Positions 26,501 through 35,660 are shown, counted from the stretch's first letter. The stretch: 58,208 nucleotides of DNA from Rhizocola hellebori (GCF_016862955.1 NZ_BONY01000057.1:1-58208), one strand, 5' to 3'. The notes: a model not told the origin generated them from the letters alone. Made by a program: numbers and translations.

Positions 26501-29500
26501 ACCCGTCGGCGTTGAAGATGACTCGGCGCACGTGACCGTTGGGGTCGGTGGCACGGGTCGAGACGACCTTGTCCCCGTTGAGGGTGTAGACGAACTCGGT
26601 CACGGCATTGCCCGGCAAGGTCTGGCGCTGGACGCGGCCGTTGCCGTCGTACTGATTGGTCAGGTAGGTGATGCCGCGCGGATCGGTGATCGTGGCGACC
26701 TGGTTGGCTTCGTTCCAGCCGTATGTGGTGACCTTTCCAGCCGGGTCGGTGACGCTCGTGAGCCGCAGCCGGCTGTCGTAGCGGTATTCAACGACCCGGC
26801 CTAGGCTGTCCTCGGCCCGGCTGACGAGGCCGCCGCCAGTGAGCTTGATCCACTTTCCGTTGGGCGAGGTGATCCTGGTAATGGCGCCGGCACTCGGGTT
26901 GCCGTTCACGCCGGTGCGGGTGATGGTGATCTGGTTGCCGTGGCGGTCGCGGATCGCCTGCAGCGGAGTGGTGTCGCCGAAGACGTAGGTCATGCCGTCG
27001 CGCCGGCTCAGGTTCCATCCGTTGCCGTTCCAGCTGATGGTGGAGTGGTACCACTCGTTCGGTGTTTTCGTGTTGAGGAATACCGCATCGCCGAAACCTG
27101 TCCCAGGGGAAATGCGGTCGTAGTGGACTTTGCCACCATCGGGCAGCACCAGGTCAACCTCCTCATACTCCTGTTTCGAGTGCAAGAAGATGCCGTAGTT
27201 GAAATTCTGGCCGAGCCCGAAAGCGCGGACCGTGCCGTCGGCTTGCCGATAGGTGCGGCTCAGCGATATCGGCATCACGTCGGGCAGGAACAGGTCGGTG
27301 TGGGTGTCGATGAACAGCCCTGTCCCCAGATCGACAGGATCGCCGCTGAGCCAGTCGAGGAAGTCCTGCTGCGGCCCCGTGCTGGGTCCGGTCAGTGGGG
27401 TTCCGGGCTGATTGATCATCGCGCCGGTGAACTCGTACACCCGCACCCCGGGGTCGGGGACGACTTGCTGGCCGTTGGCGGTGACCGAGCCGTGTCCGTA
27501 GACGTGCCAGCCGCGCTCCTGCGGGTCGTAGCTCCAGAACTCCACCCGGGTTCCCGGATCCAGATGGGTGTAGTTCGGGTAAACGATCCGGGCGCCCTTG
27601 GGGAACACATAGGACCCGCCCGGCTGCACCGTGAAGTAGATCGGCACGATGATGTGCTCGGGCAGCGGGAAAGGCGGCCGGTCAACAGGAATCGCGGTGA
27701 TCCCCAGCTCGGTCACGACGCGGCCGCGCGAGTCCTCGACGACCGAACCAGCCGGCAAATGGACCTCCAGCCCCGGAATCCGCGGAGTGGTGATCACCAC
27801 CTCGCTGGTGGTGGGTGAGGGAAACTGCACCTTGTTGCGGGTATCGATGCGGGTGAGCCAGATCGGATAGGGCAGCACAGTGGTACGCCCGGCGGCAACG
27901 TCGACCCCGATCTCGTAGATGCCGTATTCACCGCCCTCCACGAGCAACTCGTGATGGCCGGCCGACAGCCCGGTGAGCCGGAATCGGCCGTCGGCGTCGG
28001 TAGTACCCCTGGTGTCGTCGATGCTCACGCTTACGCCGCTCAGCGGCCGGCCGGCCAGCGTCTGTACGTGACCCGCCAAGGCGGTCACGCCTTGCGGCGT
28101 GCGCTGGGCCGCCGCGTGCGCGTATTCCGGGCTGGGCAGGCGACTGCGCCAGTCTTTTCCCGCGAGGTTGACGGCGCCTGGGATCCACTCGTCTTGCACA
28201 CTCACACCGAAGCCGGGCGACTTCATTCGCATGGCTCGCATCGCCAGCCACTCGTCGTGATCGGACATCGCGCCGGCGTCAGGCTGATCCTCAATCGTGG
28301 CCACGGCTGCGTTGGCATTGGCTGCGGCGGTGAACCTCAGCGCGACCGTGGTCGAGCCGGTTTGCCCGGCGATCGGGTCAACCAGGATCTCGTAGGTACC
28401 AGTCGAAGGAAGGGCCGATAGGGCAAGGGTCGCCGTTCCCGCCATGTTGCGGGTGGTCAGCACCGTTCCATCCGGCTTGAGCACACTGAGCCCGACCAGG
28501 CCGCTGAAGGTGGTGGCGCTCAGCGCAACCGTCAGCGATTGGCCCGCGGTACCGCCGAACCGGAGCCGGGCGTTCTGCCCTGGACGCGCCAAGGTGGCCA
28601 CGATGCCAGCACCACCGATAGTGACGACGCCTGCGTCCACATCGGACGATAGGGTAATCGTCACCGACCCGGTTTTGGCCAGCTCGGGGTCGATGAGCAC
28701 CTGGTAGGTTCCGGTCACCGCAAGCACCGGAAGGTCAAGTTCGGGCGCCGTGCCGCTCAGGACCTTCGGCGTCACCAATACAGTCCCGTCCGGCCTGAGC
28801 ACGCTGACGGAATATGAGCCGCCGAAGGACAGATTGGTACCCGCCAGGCTCAGCCGCTGCCCTGCCGTTCCAGCAAAAGCCACCCGTGCGTCCTGCCCTG
28901 GCCGCACGACCGTAACCGCCGTCCCGGCTCCCACGGCATCGACGATGCCAGCGTCCACTTCGGACGATAGCGTCGCCGTCACCGAGCCGGTGCGGGCGGC
29001 GGACGGGTCAATCAGGACCTCGTAAGTCCCGCTTACCAACAGAATCGGCACATCGACGTCGGCTGCGACGCCGCTTATCGATGTCGACGACATCAGCGAC
29101 GTCCCGTCGGGCCTGTACACGCTCACCCGGTAACTGCTCAGGGTCGAGGCGGTGAAACCCAGGCTCAGGCGCTGCCCGGCTGTCCCGTCAAAGCGCAGCC
29201 GCGCGTTCTGGCCCGGCCGCGTGATCGTGACCCCGACCCCGGCACCGGTGGTGGTGGGCACCCCGGCGTCCAGGTCGGCCGAGAGGGTGACCGTGGCGGT
29301 GCCCGTGCGGGCGGCCACCGGGCTGATGACCACCTCATACGCTGCGGTCACCGGCAGGATCGGCAGATTGAGCGAGTTCTCTCCGGAGAGGAATTCGACT
29401 GGTACCAAAGCCGTGCCGTCGGCTTGGAACACGTTGATGGCAGACGATCCGGTAAACCACGTTCCGGTGAACCCCAGGCTCAACCGCTGCCCGGCTGTCC

Positions 29501-31457
29501 CGTCAAAGCGCAACCGCATGTTCTGCCCCGGACGGGCCACCGTGATGACGGAGCTGGCGCCGGTCGTGGTGAGCGTCCCGCCGTCCAGCTCCGACGACAG
29601 CGTGATCGTGGCACCCCCGGTGCTGCCGGAGGCCGGGCTGAAGAACATCTCGTAGGTCCCGGTCAACGGCAGCTGCGGCACAAGCAGCGTCGCCGAGAAA
29701 GCCATCGGGATGACGGTGAGTGGCTCACCGTCGGGCTTGCGCACGGTGACGCTGAGGCTGGAGCTGTAGGTGGAGGCCGTGAGCCCGACAGCGAGCAACT
29801 GCCCGGCGGTGCCGTCGAAGCGCAGCAATGCGCTCTGCCCAGGCCGGGCCGAAGAGATGGCGACCCCGGGACCGGTCAGGCTGATCGATCCCAAGTCGGT
29901 TGGCGTGGAAAGACTGACCGTGAACGATCGGGGGGTGATACCCGAGTCGACGACGACCTGGAACCGGCCCGTCTGGGGCAGCGGATCCAGCGCCAGCGTC
30001 CGGTTCCCCGAGAAGCTCACGGTCGACAGGAGCGCCTCGCCGTCGGGCCAAAAGACGCTGAGCACCATCGTGCCGCTCGCGACGGTGTTGCCCGACAAAG
30101 CGACGGTGTAGCGCTGCCCCACCGTCCCGTCCAAGACCATACGGGCCCGCTGGCCCACCCGGGAGATGGCGACAGCGGTGCTCGGCCCAATCCGGTCCAG
30201 CGTGCCTGCGTCCAGGTCCTTCGACAACGTCGCCACGACCGAGCCCGTCGCGGCGCTATCGTTCGGGTCAAGAACGACCTGATAGGTCCCGGTCGCCTCC
30301 AGCGGTGGCAGGGATATGCTGGTGCTGTTGACAAACGAGTAAGACCCGCTGAACTCGTTGCCACTGAACTCGATTCCGACCGGCTGGTAGAGGCGCACAG
30401 TCACAGCCCCCGCAATGGTCTTGCCGGTAAACGCCAAACTGAGCCGCTGCCCCGCCACGCCGTCGAAGCGCAGCACCGCAACCTTTCCAGCAGTGCCGAC
30501 AGTCGAGGTCGCAGTCGCGCCATCGACCGCGACACGGGTGGTCGAAACCACATCGGCCTGGGCGTAGGTGCCCGGCGCGACGCTGAAGTCCTCGGCGCTG
30601 ACGGCAACGCCCGCACTTGTCCGCACGGCAATCTTTCCAGCGCCTACCTTCGGCACCTCGACCGTCAAGCTGGTCGACGTGGCCGCGGTGACCTTCCCAC
30701 GGGCCGCCTGGTTGAACAACACCGTGTTACGGGCGGGGTCCGGGTCGAATCCGGTGCCGCTTATGGTGATGACGGTCCCCTCGCCTCCGCTTACCGGCGA
30801 GAACCCGGCGACGGTCGGCGCGTTGGCGGCGACCTCGAGGGTAAACGGCTGGGTGCTGGACGCACTGCCCGCAGACGTCACCACCGCGACCGTCCCAGTC
30901 GTAGTCCCGGCCGGGACGGTGACCACCAGCTGTGTCGCGCTGGCCGAGACGACCGCGGCGGGGGCACCCGCGAACGTCACCGCGTTGGCGCTGGCTGTCG
31001 CGCTGAATCCAGTGCCACTGACGATCACCTCGGCACCCACCGAGCCCCGGCTTGGGGTTAGGCTCAAAACCGAAACCCGCGACGACGGGTACCGGTTGAT
31101 GCCGGTCAGGTTGCCAGCCGCGTCGTAGGCGTAGGAAGCGGTGTCACCGGTTGGATCGGTCACCCCGACCAGGCGCGAGGCGTCGTCGTACGAGTATCGG
31201 ATCGGCTCCGCTCCAGGCACCGCGCCAGCCCGCGCAATCGGGAAAGCCACATTGAACACACCGACAGTCATGGCAAGCAGCATCGCCAGCGGCTTGCGGA
31301 TAGGGCTGGCCGGCGGGCGGAGACTCACGACACCAACCGCATTCGACCCGGGGCGTTGGACTGCCACTTCGGCTCCCTCTTTCACGTGGGGCTGGAATGC
31401 CGCGGCCAGCCTCACCGCTGACCACCTTTGCTCGGCAAGCCTGCGCCCGGCCATCAC
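23592..31457 (-). CDS. Giant RHS/YD-repeat polymorphic toxin with Hint domain
   Basis: 2,621 residues (GTG start; a downstream start is possible as no clear ribosome site is seen). Order: membrane/signal segment (about 57-80), a short pair of YD repeats (88-120), two IPT/TIG domains (127-300), seven tandem beta units of about 110 residues sharing RPGQNARLRFDGTAGQRLSL (300-1090), a carboxypeptidase-like regulatory module (about 1140-1200), a DUF6531-type RHS entry (near 1372, GDPVDLGTGLFIDTHTDLF), YD repeats (1440-2200), the RHS core near 2272 (RYYHPGLQRFISQDPIGYAG), a Hint/pre-toxin autoproteolysis domain (about 2372-2512, CNSFTPDTPVLMADG to VLVHNC) and a 109-residue C-terminal toxin (2513-2621). 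The toxin has HVHVGANEVRVFP and SHNWGNSLNRASEMN motifs but matches no family known to me. Confidence 0.9.
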   Translation of the reverse strand: MMAGRRLAEQRWSAVRLAAAFQPHVKEGAEVAVQRPGSNAVGVVSLRPPASPIRKPLAMLLAMTVGVFNVAFPIARAGAVPGAEPIRYSYDDASRLVGVTDPTGDTASYAYDAAGNLTGINRYPSSRVSVLSLTPSRGSVGAEVIVSGTGFSATASANAVTFAGAPAAVVSASATQLVVTVPAGTTTGTVAVVTSAGSASSTQPFTLEVAANAPTVAGFSPVSGGEGTVITISGTGFDPDPARNTVLFNQAARGKVTAATSTSLTVEVPKVGAGKIAVRTSAGVAVSAEDFSVAPGTYAQADVVSTTRVAVDGATATSTVGTAGKVAVLRFDGVAGQRLSLAFTGKTIAGAVTVRLYQPVGIEFSGNEFSGSYSFVNSTSISLPPLEATGTYQVVLDPNDSAATGSVVATLSKDLDAGTLDRIGPSTAVAISRVGQRARMVLDGTVGQRYTVALSGNTVASGTMVLSVFWPDGEALLSTVSFSGNRTLALDPLPQTGRFQVVVDSGITPRSFTVSLSTPTDLGSISLTGPGVAISSARPGQSALLRFDGTAGQLLAVGLTASTYSSSLSVTVRKPDGEPLTVIPMAFSATLLVPQLPLTGTYEMFFSPASGSTGGATITLSSELDGGTLTTTGASSVITVARPGQNMRLRFDGTAGQRLSLGFTGTWFTGSSAINVFQADGTALVPVEFLSGENSLNLPILPVTAAYEVVISPVAARTGTATVTLSADLDAGVPTTTGAGVGVTITRPGQNARLRFDGTAGQRLSLGFTASTLSSYRVSVYRPDGTSLMSSTSISGVAADVDVPILLVSGTYEVLIDPSAARTGSVTATLSSEVDAGIVDAVGAGTAVTVVRPGQDARVAFAGTAGQRLSLAGTNLSFGGSYSVSVLRPDGTVLVTPKVLSGTAPELDLPVLAVTGTYQVLIDPELAKTGSVTITLSSDVDAGVVTIGGAGIVATLARPGQNARLRFGGTAGQSLTVALSATTFSGLVGLSVLKPDGTVLTTRNMAGTATLALSALPSTGTYEILVDPIAGQTGSTTVALRFTAAANANAAVATIEDQPDAGAMSDHDEWLAMRAMRMKSPGFGVSVQDEWIPGAVNLAGKDWRSRLPSPEYAHAAAQRTPQGVTALAGHVQTLAGRPLSGVSVSIDDTRGTTDADGRFRLTGLSAGHHELLVEGGEYGIYEIGVDVAAGRTTVLPYPIWLTRIDTRNKVQFPSPTTSEVVITTPRIPGLEVHLPAGSVVEDSRGRVVTELGITAIPVDRPPFPLPEHIIVPIYFTVQPGGSYVFPKGARIVYPNYTHLDPGTRVEFWSYDPQERGWHVYGHGSVTANGQQVVPDPGVRVYEFTGAMINQPGTPLTGPSTGPQQDFLDWLSGDPVDLGTGLFIDTHTDLFLPDVMPISLSRTYRQADGTVRAFGLGQNFNYGIFLHSKQEYEEVDLVLPDGGKVHYDRISPGTGFGDAVFLNTKTPNEWYHSTISWNGNGWNLSRRDGMTYVFGDTTPLQAIRDRHGNQITITRTGVNGNPSAGAITRITSPNGKWIKLTGGGLVSRAEDSLGRVVEYRYDSRLRLTSVTDPAGKVTTYGWNEANQVATITDPRGITYLTNQYDGNGRVQRQTLPGNAVTEFVYTLNGDKVVSTRATDPNGHVRRVIFNADGFATNDTYAVDTDKEQTKTLVRQPGTNLVTRSIDSLGRETAYAHDGFGNTTSVTAFDGTAHPATTTTVYGGPFNQITETTDPLSHTTRYTYDTEGNLATLTDPEGRTVTFTHTPTGEVATTTDQLGKTTTFHYQLGDLVATTDPLGRTTHMFTDAAGRVLESRNPIGGVSRLTYDQRNQPTTVTDPLGLTTTFTYDENGNMLSRTANGHTATWTYDHNDQMQTSTDPLGRIARYGYDAAGRLTTLTARSGKVTTFDYDELDRITTTRYGVVGAGSESSVTNSYDPGNRLTGIVDSQAGAIVLTPDDRDRVIQETTAQGTITYGFDDAGRRTSMQIAGQPAVTYGYNNADQPISITKGGQTVGYAYDAAGRPSTLSLPTGVSQTYGYDDAGQLTSITYKRGSSTLGEITYGYDRLGRRTTAGGSYARTAIPNAFTGSVYNAADQLTNLGAVSYTYDADGNLTSDGSTTYTWNARGQLTGLTRPGTSAAFGYDAVGRRIAKTVNATTVGYLHDGDTPVQELNGTTPTANLLTGGTDAFYARTDDAGTTTSYLTDALGSTVGLAGQAGPPATEYTYEPFGAAETSGAADDNTFQYTGRENDGTGLSYHRARYYHPGLQRFISQDPIGYAGGSNLYAYADNNPTNLVDPNGTFAFLAALVPIAATFISGALIGGGMSFGMQRLSGRKVDWSQVGFDAFIGGALNVITAGMGAELALLDDIARIPRPCNSFTPDTPVLMADGTTKPIADIEQGEEVLATDPQTGESGARPVTALIEGKGEKKLVDIQIQGDTITATTEHPFWDAGKGTWVNAEDLEAGDLLRTVSGEQVVVQEVGKRSATVRANNLTVEDLHTYYVVGGDAPVLVHNCNDIRVSPMASDWATKGAHVHVGANEVRVFPTGAGGVGAEPVRLRTGSATETQVQHVLDCVASCAALREDITAKAGAAMVEMNSHNWGNSLNRASEMNFLIKALAKIK

Positions 31458-31640
31458 GGTGGCGTCACGGTCACGTCAGGGTCGGGGAGCAACAACCCCG
31501 GGCCCTGCACACCTCGGCCGCGGCGGAAAGGCAGCTGAGCCCACAGCGCCGGCCATGCGTGACCCCGTTAGCCGGCCCGGCTGCGCACACCGGTGTTGGC
31601 CGACTGACCGAACCTCTGGCCTTCGGCGGGCGGGCACGCA

Positions 31641-31675
31641 AAAGCGGGTGGCGAACGAGGTTCGCCACCCGCTTT
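31641..31675 (-). terminator. Rho-independent-type terminator after the lipoprotein gene
   Basis: Perfect 15-bp inverted repeat AAAGCGGGTGGCGAA (31641-31655) and TTCGCCACCCGCTTT (31661-31675) with a five-base loop. It lies just past the stop of the lipoprotein gene (31691) on the minus strand, where it would end the metalloprotease-lipoprotein transcript. Confidence 0.8.
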
Positions 31676-31690
31676 CGGGGAGAGCGTGGT

Positions 31691-32323
31691 TCATCGGCCG
31701 ATGGCGGCCTTGATGTCGTCGAGCTTGACCGCCGCTGTCGCACTGGACTCAAACGGCGCCGGTCTGGGGAAGGTGACCTGTCCACCGGCGTCTATGGGCG
31801 CGACGCGGCCCCGGTAAAGGTTGTTTTCCTTCACGGGGATGCTCCCCTCGTTGGGCTGAGCGAATATCGCGAAGGTCGCGCCGTTGAACTCGGCCGGGGT
31901 CTTTAACGTGCCGTCATTTTTCTGAAGGTTCGCCATATGCTCGTAGGTGTAGGCGATCCGGCTTTCCTTTTCCAGGGTGTTCCACTTGCCGCTCATATAG
32001 ATGATCGTCATGGTGGCGCCTGGGACGAGGTCGCCCTTGAGAACGCTTTCGACTTTGAAGGAAACCGTCCCGAAGATTTCGGGACCGTCCGTTTCGGTGT
32101 TGCCCTCGGCGTTGGGGTCAACCGGGACTTCGTAAGCGCGATCATTCACCGCGACGACCCTGCCGGTGGCGATGACGGGCCGGTGAGCGAGGAACTCTTG
32201 GAGGGTTTTGAACGGGATAGTCGAGGCATTGTACGGAGCAACGACCACCGACGAGGTCTCACTAGTTGGGCTAGCACATCCCGCCAGCAGCAACGCTGCC
32301 GCAACTGCGATCCATTTTCGCAT
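31691..32323 (-). CDS. Secreted lipoprotein, partner of the metalloprotease
   Basis: 210 residues. The lipobox LLLAGC at about residue 15 shows export and lipid anchoring on the outer face of the membrane. The mature part is a single alpha/beta domain with IIYMSGKWNTLEKESRI, RIAYTYEHMANLQKNDG and a C-terminal SSATAAVKLDDIKAAIG. It starts at ATG 32323 or at 32335, where the ATG overlaps the stop of the upstream metalloprotease gene (TGATG). Function is unknown; the coupling argues for a regulator, inhibitor or substrate of the protease. Confidence 0.75.
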   Translation of the reverse strand: MRKWIAVAAALLLAGCASPTSETSSVVVAPYNASTIPFKTLQEFLAHRPVIATGRVVAVNDRAYEVPVDPNAEGNTETDGPEIFGTVSFKVESVLKGDLVPGATMTIIYMSGKWNTLEKESRIAYTYEHMANLQKNDGTLKTPAEFNGATFAIFAQPNEGSIPVKENNLYRGRVAPIDAGGQVTFPRPAPFESSATAAVKLDDIKAAIGR

Positions 32324-32334
32324 ATCGGCCCCCA

Positions 32335-32937
32335 TCAGTAAGCGCCGTTGATATGGGAAATCATGTCGTCGGTCAGCACATTCGAGGGCGGAATCCAATA
32401 GGGGAAATCGGCCCACATGCAGCCTTCATCAGAGTGCCAGAATCCCACTGCGTGACCGATCTCATGGCAGGCGATGGCAAAGCCGGCCTCCCCTGAGATA
32501 TCGCGGGTGAAGCGTTCGTTGAATAGAACCTCGGCACGGTCGCAGACCTGGTTCGGGGGAGGGTAGGACTTTCTGCACCTCTCCATGCCGGTCGTTGTCA
32601 CTCCGGTGTCGGGATCGGCGACTCCGAGGTCCCACGCGTACCAGACAATGTCGGTGTGGTCGTTCCAGCATCGTCGGCACTTCTCGCTCACGGTGAGATC
32701 CGTTCTGGCACCGTACTGGTCGTAGTTCTGGAAATGGACGAAGTGGTTCCAGAACAGGTGATGGTCGTCGATAGACTCGTCGGACGCGAAATCCATGAAC
32801 GCGTCGTCCATCCTTATCAAGTTGAATTCATGCGCCATCGCTGGCGCCGGTCCCAGACCTGCGACTGTGACCAGAACTGCGACGGAGACTGCCAAGAACT
32901 TGCTGAGGTGCATGACTTTTGCGCGCCATTGCCGCAT
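32335..32937 (-). CDS. Secreted metzincin-type zinc metalloprotease
   Basis: 200 residues with GGGAGG upstream of ATG 32937. A signal peptide runs to about residue 35 (PAPAMA-HEF). The motif HEIGHAVGFWH at 158-168 is the metzincin HExxHxxGxxH zinc site, and CMW at 173-175 may stand for the Met-turn. Cysteines at 87, 90, 121, 132, 157 and 173 indicate disulfides in the exported protein. It is small, comparable with secreted matrixin-like or snapalysin-size proteases. The overlapping lipoprotein gene downstream forms a two-gene operon with a terminator. Confidence 0.85.
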   Translation of the reverse strand: MRQWRAKVMHLSKFLAVSVAVLVTVAGLGPAPAMAHEFNLIRMDDAFMDFASDESIDDHHLFWNHFVHFQNYDQYGARTDLTVSEKCRRCWNDHTDIVWYAWDLGVADPDTGVTTTGMERCRKSYPPPNQVCDRAEVLFNERFTRDISGEAGFAIACHEIGHAVGFWHSDEGCMWADFPYWIPPSNVLTDDMISHINGAY

Positions 32938-33237
32938 GAGGCCTCCCGTGATCTGTCACTGTGGTGAGTGATGGAGGAGAATCCTCACATCCACATATAT
33001 CAGCGTCAAGATCACGGCGGCACTTTCGGGTATGACCGAAGTGGTTACATGGTAAGCAATCCGCGGCGCGGGACAACGACTTCGCGGCCTTGACCAATAC
33101 ATTTCCAGATACGAATGTTGACGTTGTGTCCGCTTGTTGCCAGGCCAGACCTTGCCAATAGTTAAGGATGTCGATTGGCTCGACGGTGGTCGATTATGTG
33201 GGGCATCTGCTTCCTTGACTCGTCCAGGAGGATCGCC
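32938..33237. other. Divergent intergenic stretch
   Basis: 300 bases between two secreted-enzyme genes that read apart. AGGAGG before the TTG start of the esterase is the only clear signal; no operator or hairpin was found. Confidence 0.4.
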
Positions 33238-35013
33238 TTGCTTCGTCTCACCACCTCACTCCCCCGCCGGCTGCGCTGGTGGGTCGCCGCCGGCGCGGCG
33301 CTGGTCGTCAGCGCGGTCGGTGTCGCCGTCGCGCTTCCCGCGGCATCGGTGCCGCAGGCCATGACGACCCTCGACTCGGCCTGCACCCGGATCATCTTCG
33401 GGATTCCGTTCTACCTCGATCCCTGCGTGCCGGAAAGCGAACCGCTGCCCGAGGACATGGGGCCGTGGATCGACGACATCCGGCACATCATCGACTGCAC
33501 CGGCGCCGAGGTGCAGCCCTATGAGCCGATCTCCCTTGCGGCGACGGCATTTCCGACGATGACACAGACGGCGACGAGTGTGCCGACGCCAACCGGGGTC
33601 CCGCCGACAGCGACCGTGCCGCCGACGCCCACGGCCGATCCTTCCCAGCCACCGACGTCAAGCCCGACCGGCAGCCCCAGCGAGAGCCCGTCACCGTGCC
33701 CGTCACCGACTGTGCCGCCGACAGTTCCGCCCACATCCCCGCCGTGGACACCACCACCCACGTCGGCTCCGCCGTCGTCACCGCCGCCGACGTCGATCCC
33801 GCCCTCCCCCTCGCCGGAGCCGTGCGTGACTTCGTCGGCCACCCCGATGGCCGAGCGCGCGGGCGTGAACAGTCCCAAGGACAAGGAGGAGGACCGCGTC
33901 TGCAAGAAGCCCGAGGACGCGGCCAAGGACGCCGTGCTGGTCGCCACCGGCGACTCGGTGACCTCGGCCTACCACCAGACGGCAAGCGCCGACTCCACCG
34001 ACTGCACGAAGAACAACTCCGCGCAGGACGCCCGCAAGCTGCCCGGCAACGACATGATGTTCAGCTACGCGGGCCGCTACTACAACATGAACAAGAACAT
34101 CAGCGAGTACTACAACTTCGCCCGGGTCGGGTTCAGCACCGACGACATCATCAAAGCCGGCGCTGCCAAAACCGACTCGTGCGCCAACCCGTGGAACAGG
34201 GTGAAGCCGCCGCTGGACCTGGCCGACGACGCGGTGAAGGCGGCCAAGCGGGCCGGGAAGAAAGCCTTCTTCGTGACCACCGGCGGCATCAACAACACCA
34301 ACTGGACCACCATCCTGACCCAGTTCGCGCTCTGCCAAGGGCTCGAGGTGCTCACCGACGCGTTCAAGGCGACCGTCTTCTCGACCAACCAGACCTCGTT
34401 CCAGTGGTGGGCCAAGCAGGTGCTGCCAGGCAAACCCGACAAGATCATCGACAATGGCGGGGGCTGCCGCGCCACCTGGTGGGTCAACCGCGGGCCGTTC
34501 TGGCCGCCGCTGCTGCTCAACCCGATCCGCATCGGCATCCCCGCCTATGACGGGCCGGGATCGGGTGCCAACGAAAGCGCGTTGTCCAAGCAGATCCCGG
34601 GCGACGCCAAGACGATCGTCAACACTATGCTCGCGGCCGGCGCCGACAAGGTCGTGTGGATGCTCTACTACAGCATCATCCCGGCCACCGTCGACCTCAA
34701 GGCGGCCGTCTCCGATGTGCTGGGTTCCTATCCGGGCATCAAATATCTCAAGAACATCGTGCCCGCAATATTCAATCTGGGCGATGCGTCGCTGGTGCCG
34801 GTGGCGCTGGTCGGCCGAATACGCCAGCTGGAAAAGGACCTCAACGACGCGATCAAAGCGCAGCTGCCGGTCAATGCGAAGCTGGTTGCCCAGCCCGCGC
34901 CCGCGCTCGGCGCCGGCGACATCCAGAAGACCGTCCCGATGGGGTGCCCACATCCCAACGGCAAAGGTCACGACAAGCTAGCGGCAGCACTCAAAGCTGC
35001 CATCGGCGAATGA
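33238..35013 (+). CDS. Secreted GDSL/SGNH hydrolase with Pro-rich linker
   Basis: 591 residues from TTG 33238 (AGGAGG nine bases upstream). A signal or membrane helix (WWVAAGAALVVSAVGVAVAL) is followed by a small Cys-containing domain, then a long Pro/Thr/Ser-rich linker (about 100-200) and an SGNH hydrolase domain: block I GDSVTSAY near residue 239, ending with CPHPNGKGH near 570, where the P-x-x-x-G-H version holds the catalytic His. The expected activity is ester or lipid hydrolysis outside the cell. The linker suits a wall-spanning or surface-attached enzyme. A strong hairpin follows the stop. Confidence 0.8.
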   Translation: MLRLTTSLPRRLRWWVAAGAALVVSAVGVAVALPAASVPQAMTTLDSACTRIIFGIPFYLDPCVPESEPLPEDMGPWIDDIRHIIDCTGAEVQPYEPISLAATAFPTMTQTATSVPTPTGVPPTATVPPTPTADPSQPPTSSPTGSPSESPSPCPSPTVPPTVPPTSPPWTPPPTSAPPSSPPPTSIPPSPSPEPCVTSSATPMAERAGVNSPKDKEEDRVCKKPEDAAKDAVLVATGDSVTSAYHQTASADSTDCTKNNSAQDARKLPGNDMMFSYAGRYYNMNKNISEYYNFARVGFSTDDIIKAGAAKTDSCANPWNRVKPPLDLADDAVKAAKRAGKKAFFVTTGGINNTNWTTILTQFALCQGLEVLTDAFKATVFSTNQTSFQWWAKQVLPGKPDKIIDNGGGCRATWWVNRGPFWPPLLLNPIRIGIPAYDGPGSGANESALSKQIPGDAKTIVNTMLAAGADKVVWMLYYSIIPATVDLKAAVSDVLGSYPGIKYLKNIVPAIFNLGDASLVPVALVGRIRQLEKDLNDAIKAQLPVNAKLVAQPAPALGAGDIQKTVPMGCPHPNGKGHDKLAAALKAAIGE

Positions 35014-35034
35014 CCTGACGACGCGGATCCGCAC

Positions 35035-35064
35035 AGGCCGCCGCCCAGTCTCGGGCGGCGGCCT
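35035..35064 (+). terminator. Terminator after the GDSL hydrolase
   Basis: 12-bp stem AGGCCGCCGCCC (35035-35046) and GGGCGGCGGCCT (35053-35064) around a six-base loop, 22 bases after the stop. No T-tract follows, as is usual in high-GC genomes. Confidence 0.7.
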
Positions 35065-35294
35065 GGTAGGCATGGGGCTGCGTGTCCAGGTGCTCGCACT
35101 GCCCGCCGGTGCCCAGGCGAGCGGGTTTGTGCCGATGACGCAGCCTGACAAGGACTCCAGCTGTATGAGCGAATCCGGCAGCGGGCTCCTGCGACACGAC
35201 GGGGGATCAGCTCCCGTTTCACCGAGCTGGTCGGCGAGACCCCCAGCGCCTACGCCGAGCGGTCCACTGCGCGGCGGTCAGCGGTAAGGCTGAT

Positions 35295-35660
35295 TCAGAG
35301 CCAGGTGGTGCCCAGCCATACGGTGACGGCGGCCATCGCCAGCAGAACGATGTTGAGGCCGATCAGGCGGGCCTCGCCGCGCGACAGATGCAGCGCTATG
35401 CCGCCGGCCTGGATCAGGACGAATCCGATCGCGGCGGCGACGGCCAGCCAGGCCGCGATGCCGGTCAGCGGGGGCAGGATGAGGCCGGCCGCGCCGAGGA
35501 CTTCCAGCACGCCGATCGTCCTCACCAGCGGCATGGGGATCTGGTCGACCCAGCCCATCATCGGCTGCAGCTGCTCCTTGCTCTGGGCGACCTTCTTGCC
35601 CCCGGCGTAGAGGTAGAACACCGCAAGCAAACCCGCGATGATCCAATAGGCGAGCTCCAT
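35295..35660 (-). CDS. DoxX-family membrane protein
   Basis: 121 residues from ATG 35660 (GAAGGG upstream). Four hydrophobic segments: WIIAGLLAVFYLYAGGKKV with the DoxX-typical AGGKK, TIGVLEVLGAAGLILPPLTG, AWLAVAAAIGFVLIQAGGIA and LNIVLLAMAAVTVWLG. This is the common DoxX/DUF4267 plan; such proteins occur with redox or quinone-linked functions, but no role can be assigned here. Longer in-frame starts overlap the GH10 gene and were rejected. Confidence 0.8.
   Translation of the reverse strand: MELAYWIIAGLLAVFYLYAGGKKVAQSKEQLQPMMGWVDQIPMPLVRTIGVLEVLGAAGLILPPLTGIAAWLAVAAAIGFVLIQAGGIALHLSRGEARLIGLNIVLLAMAAVTVWLGTTWL

Noticed and set aside
25554-26804. 416-codon plus-strand frame inside the RHS gene
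   Set aside because: Gly/Val-rich antisense shadow of the YD repeats, as seen in all such repeat genes.
33778-34971. 397-codon minus-strand frame inside the GDSL hydrolase
   Set aside because: Shadow of the SGNH gene; the plus-strand frame has a ribosome site, a signal peptide and the GDS block, while this one has no recognisable domain.
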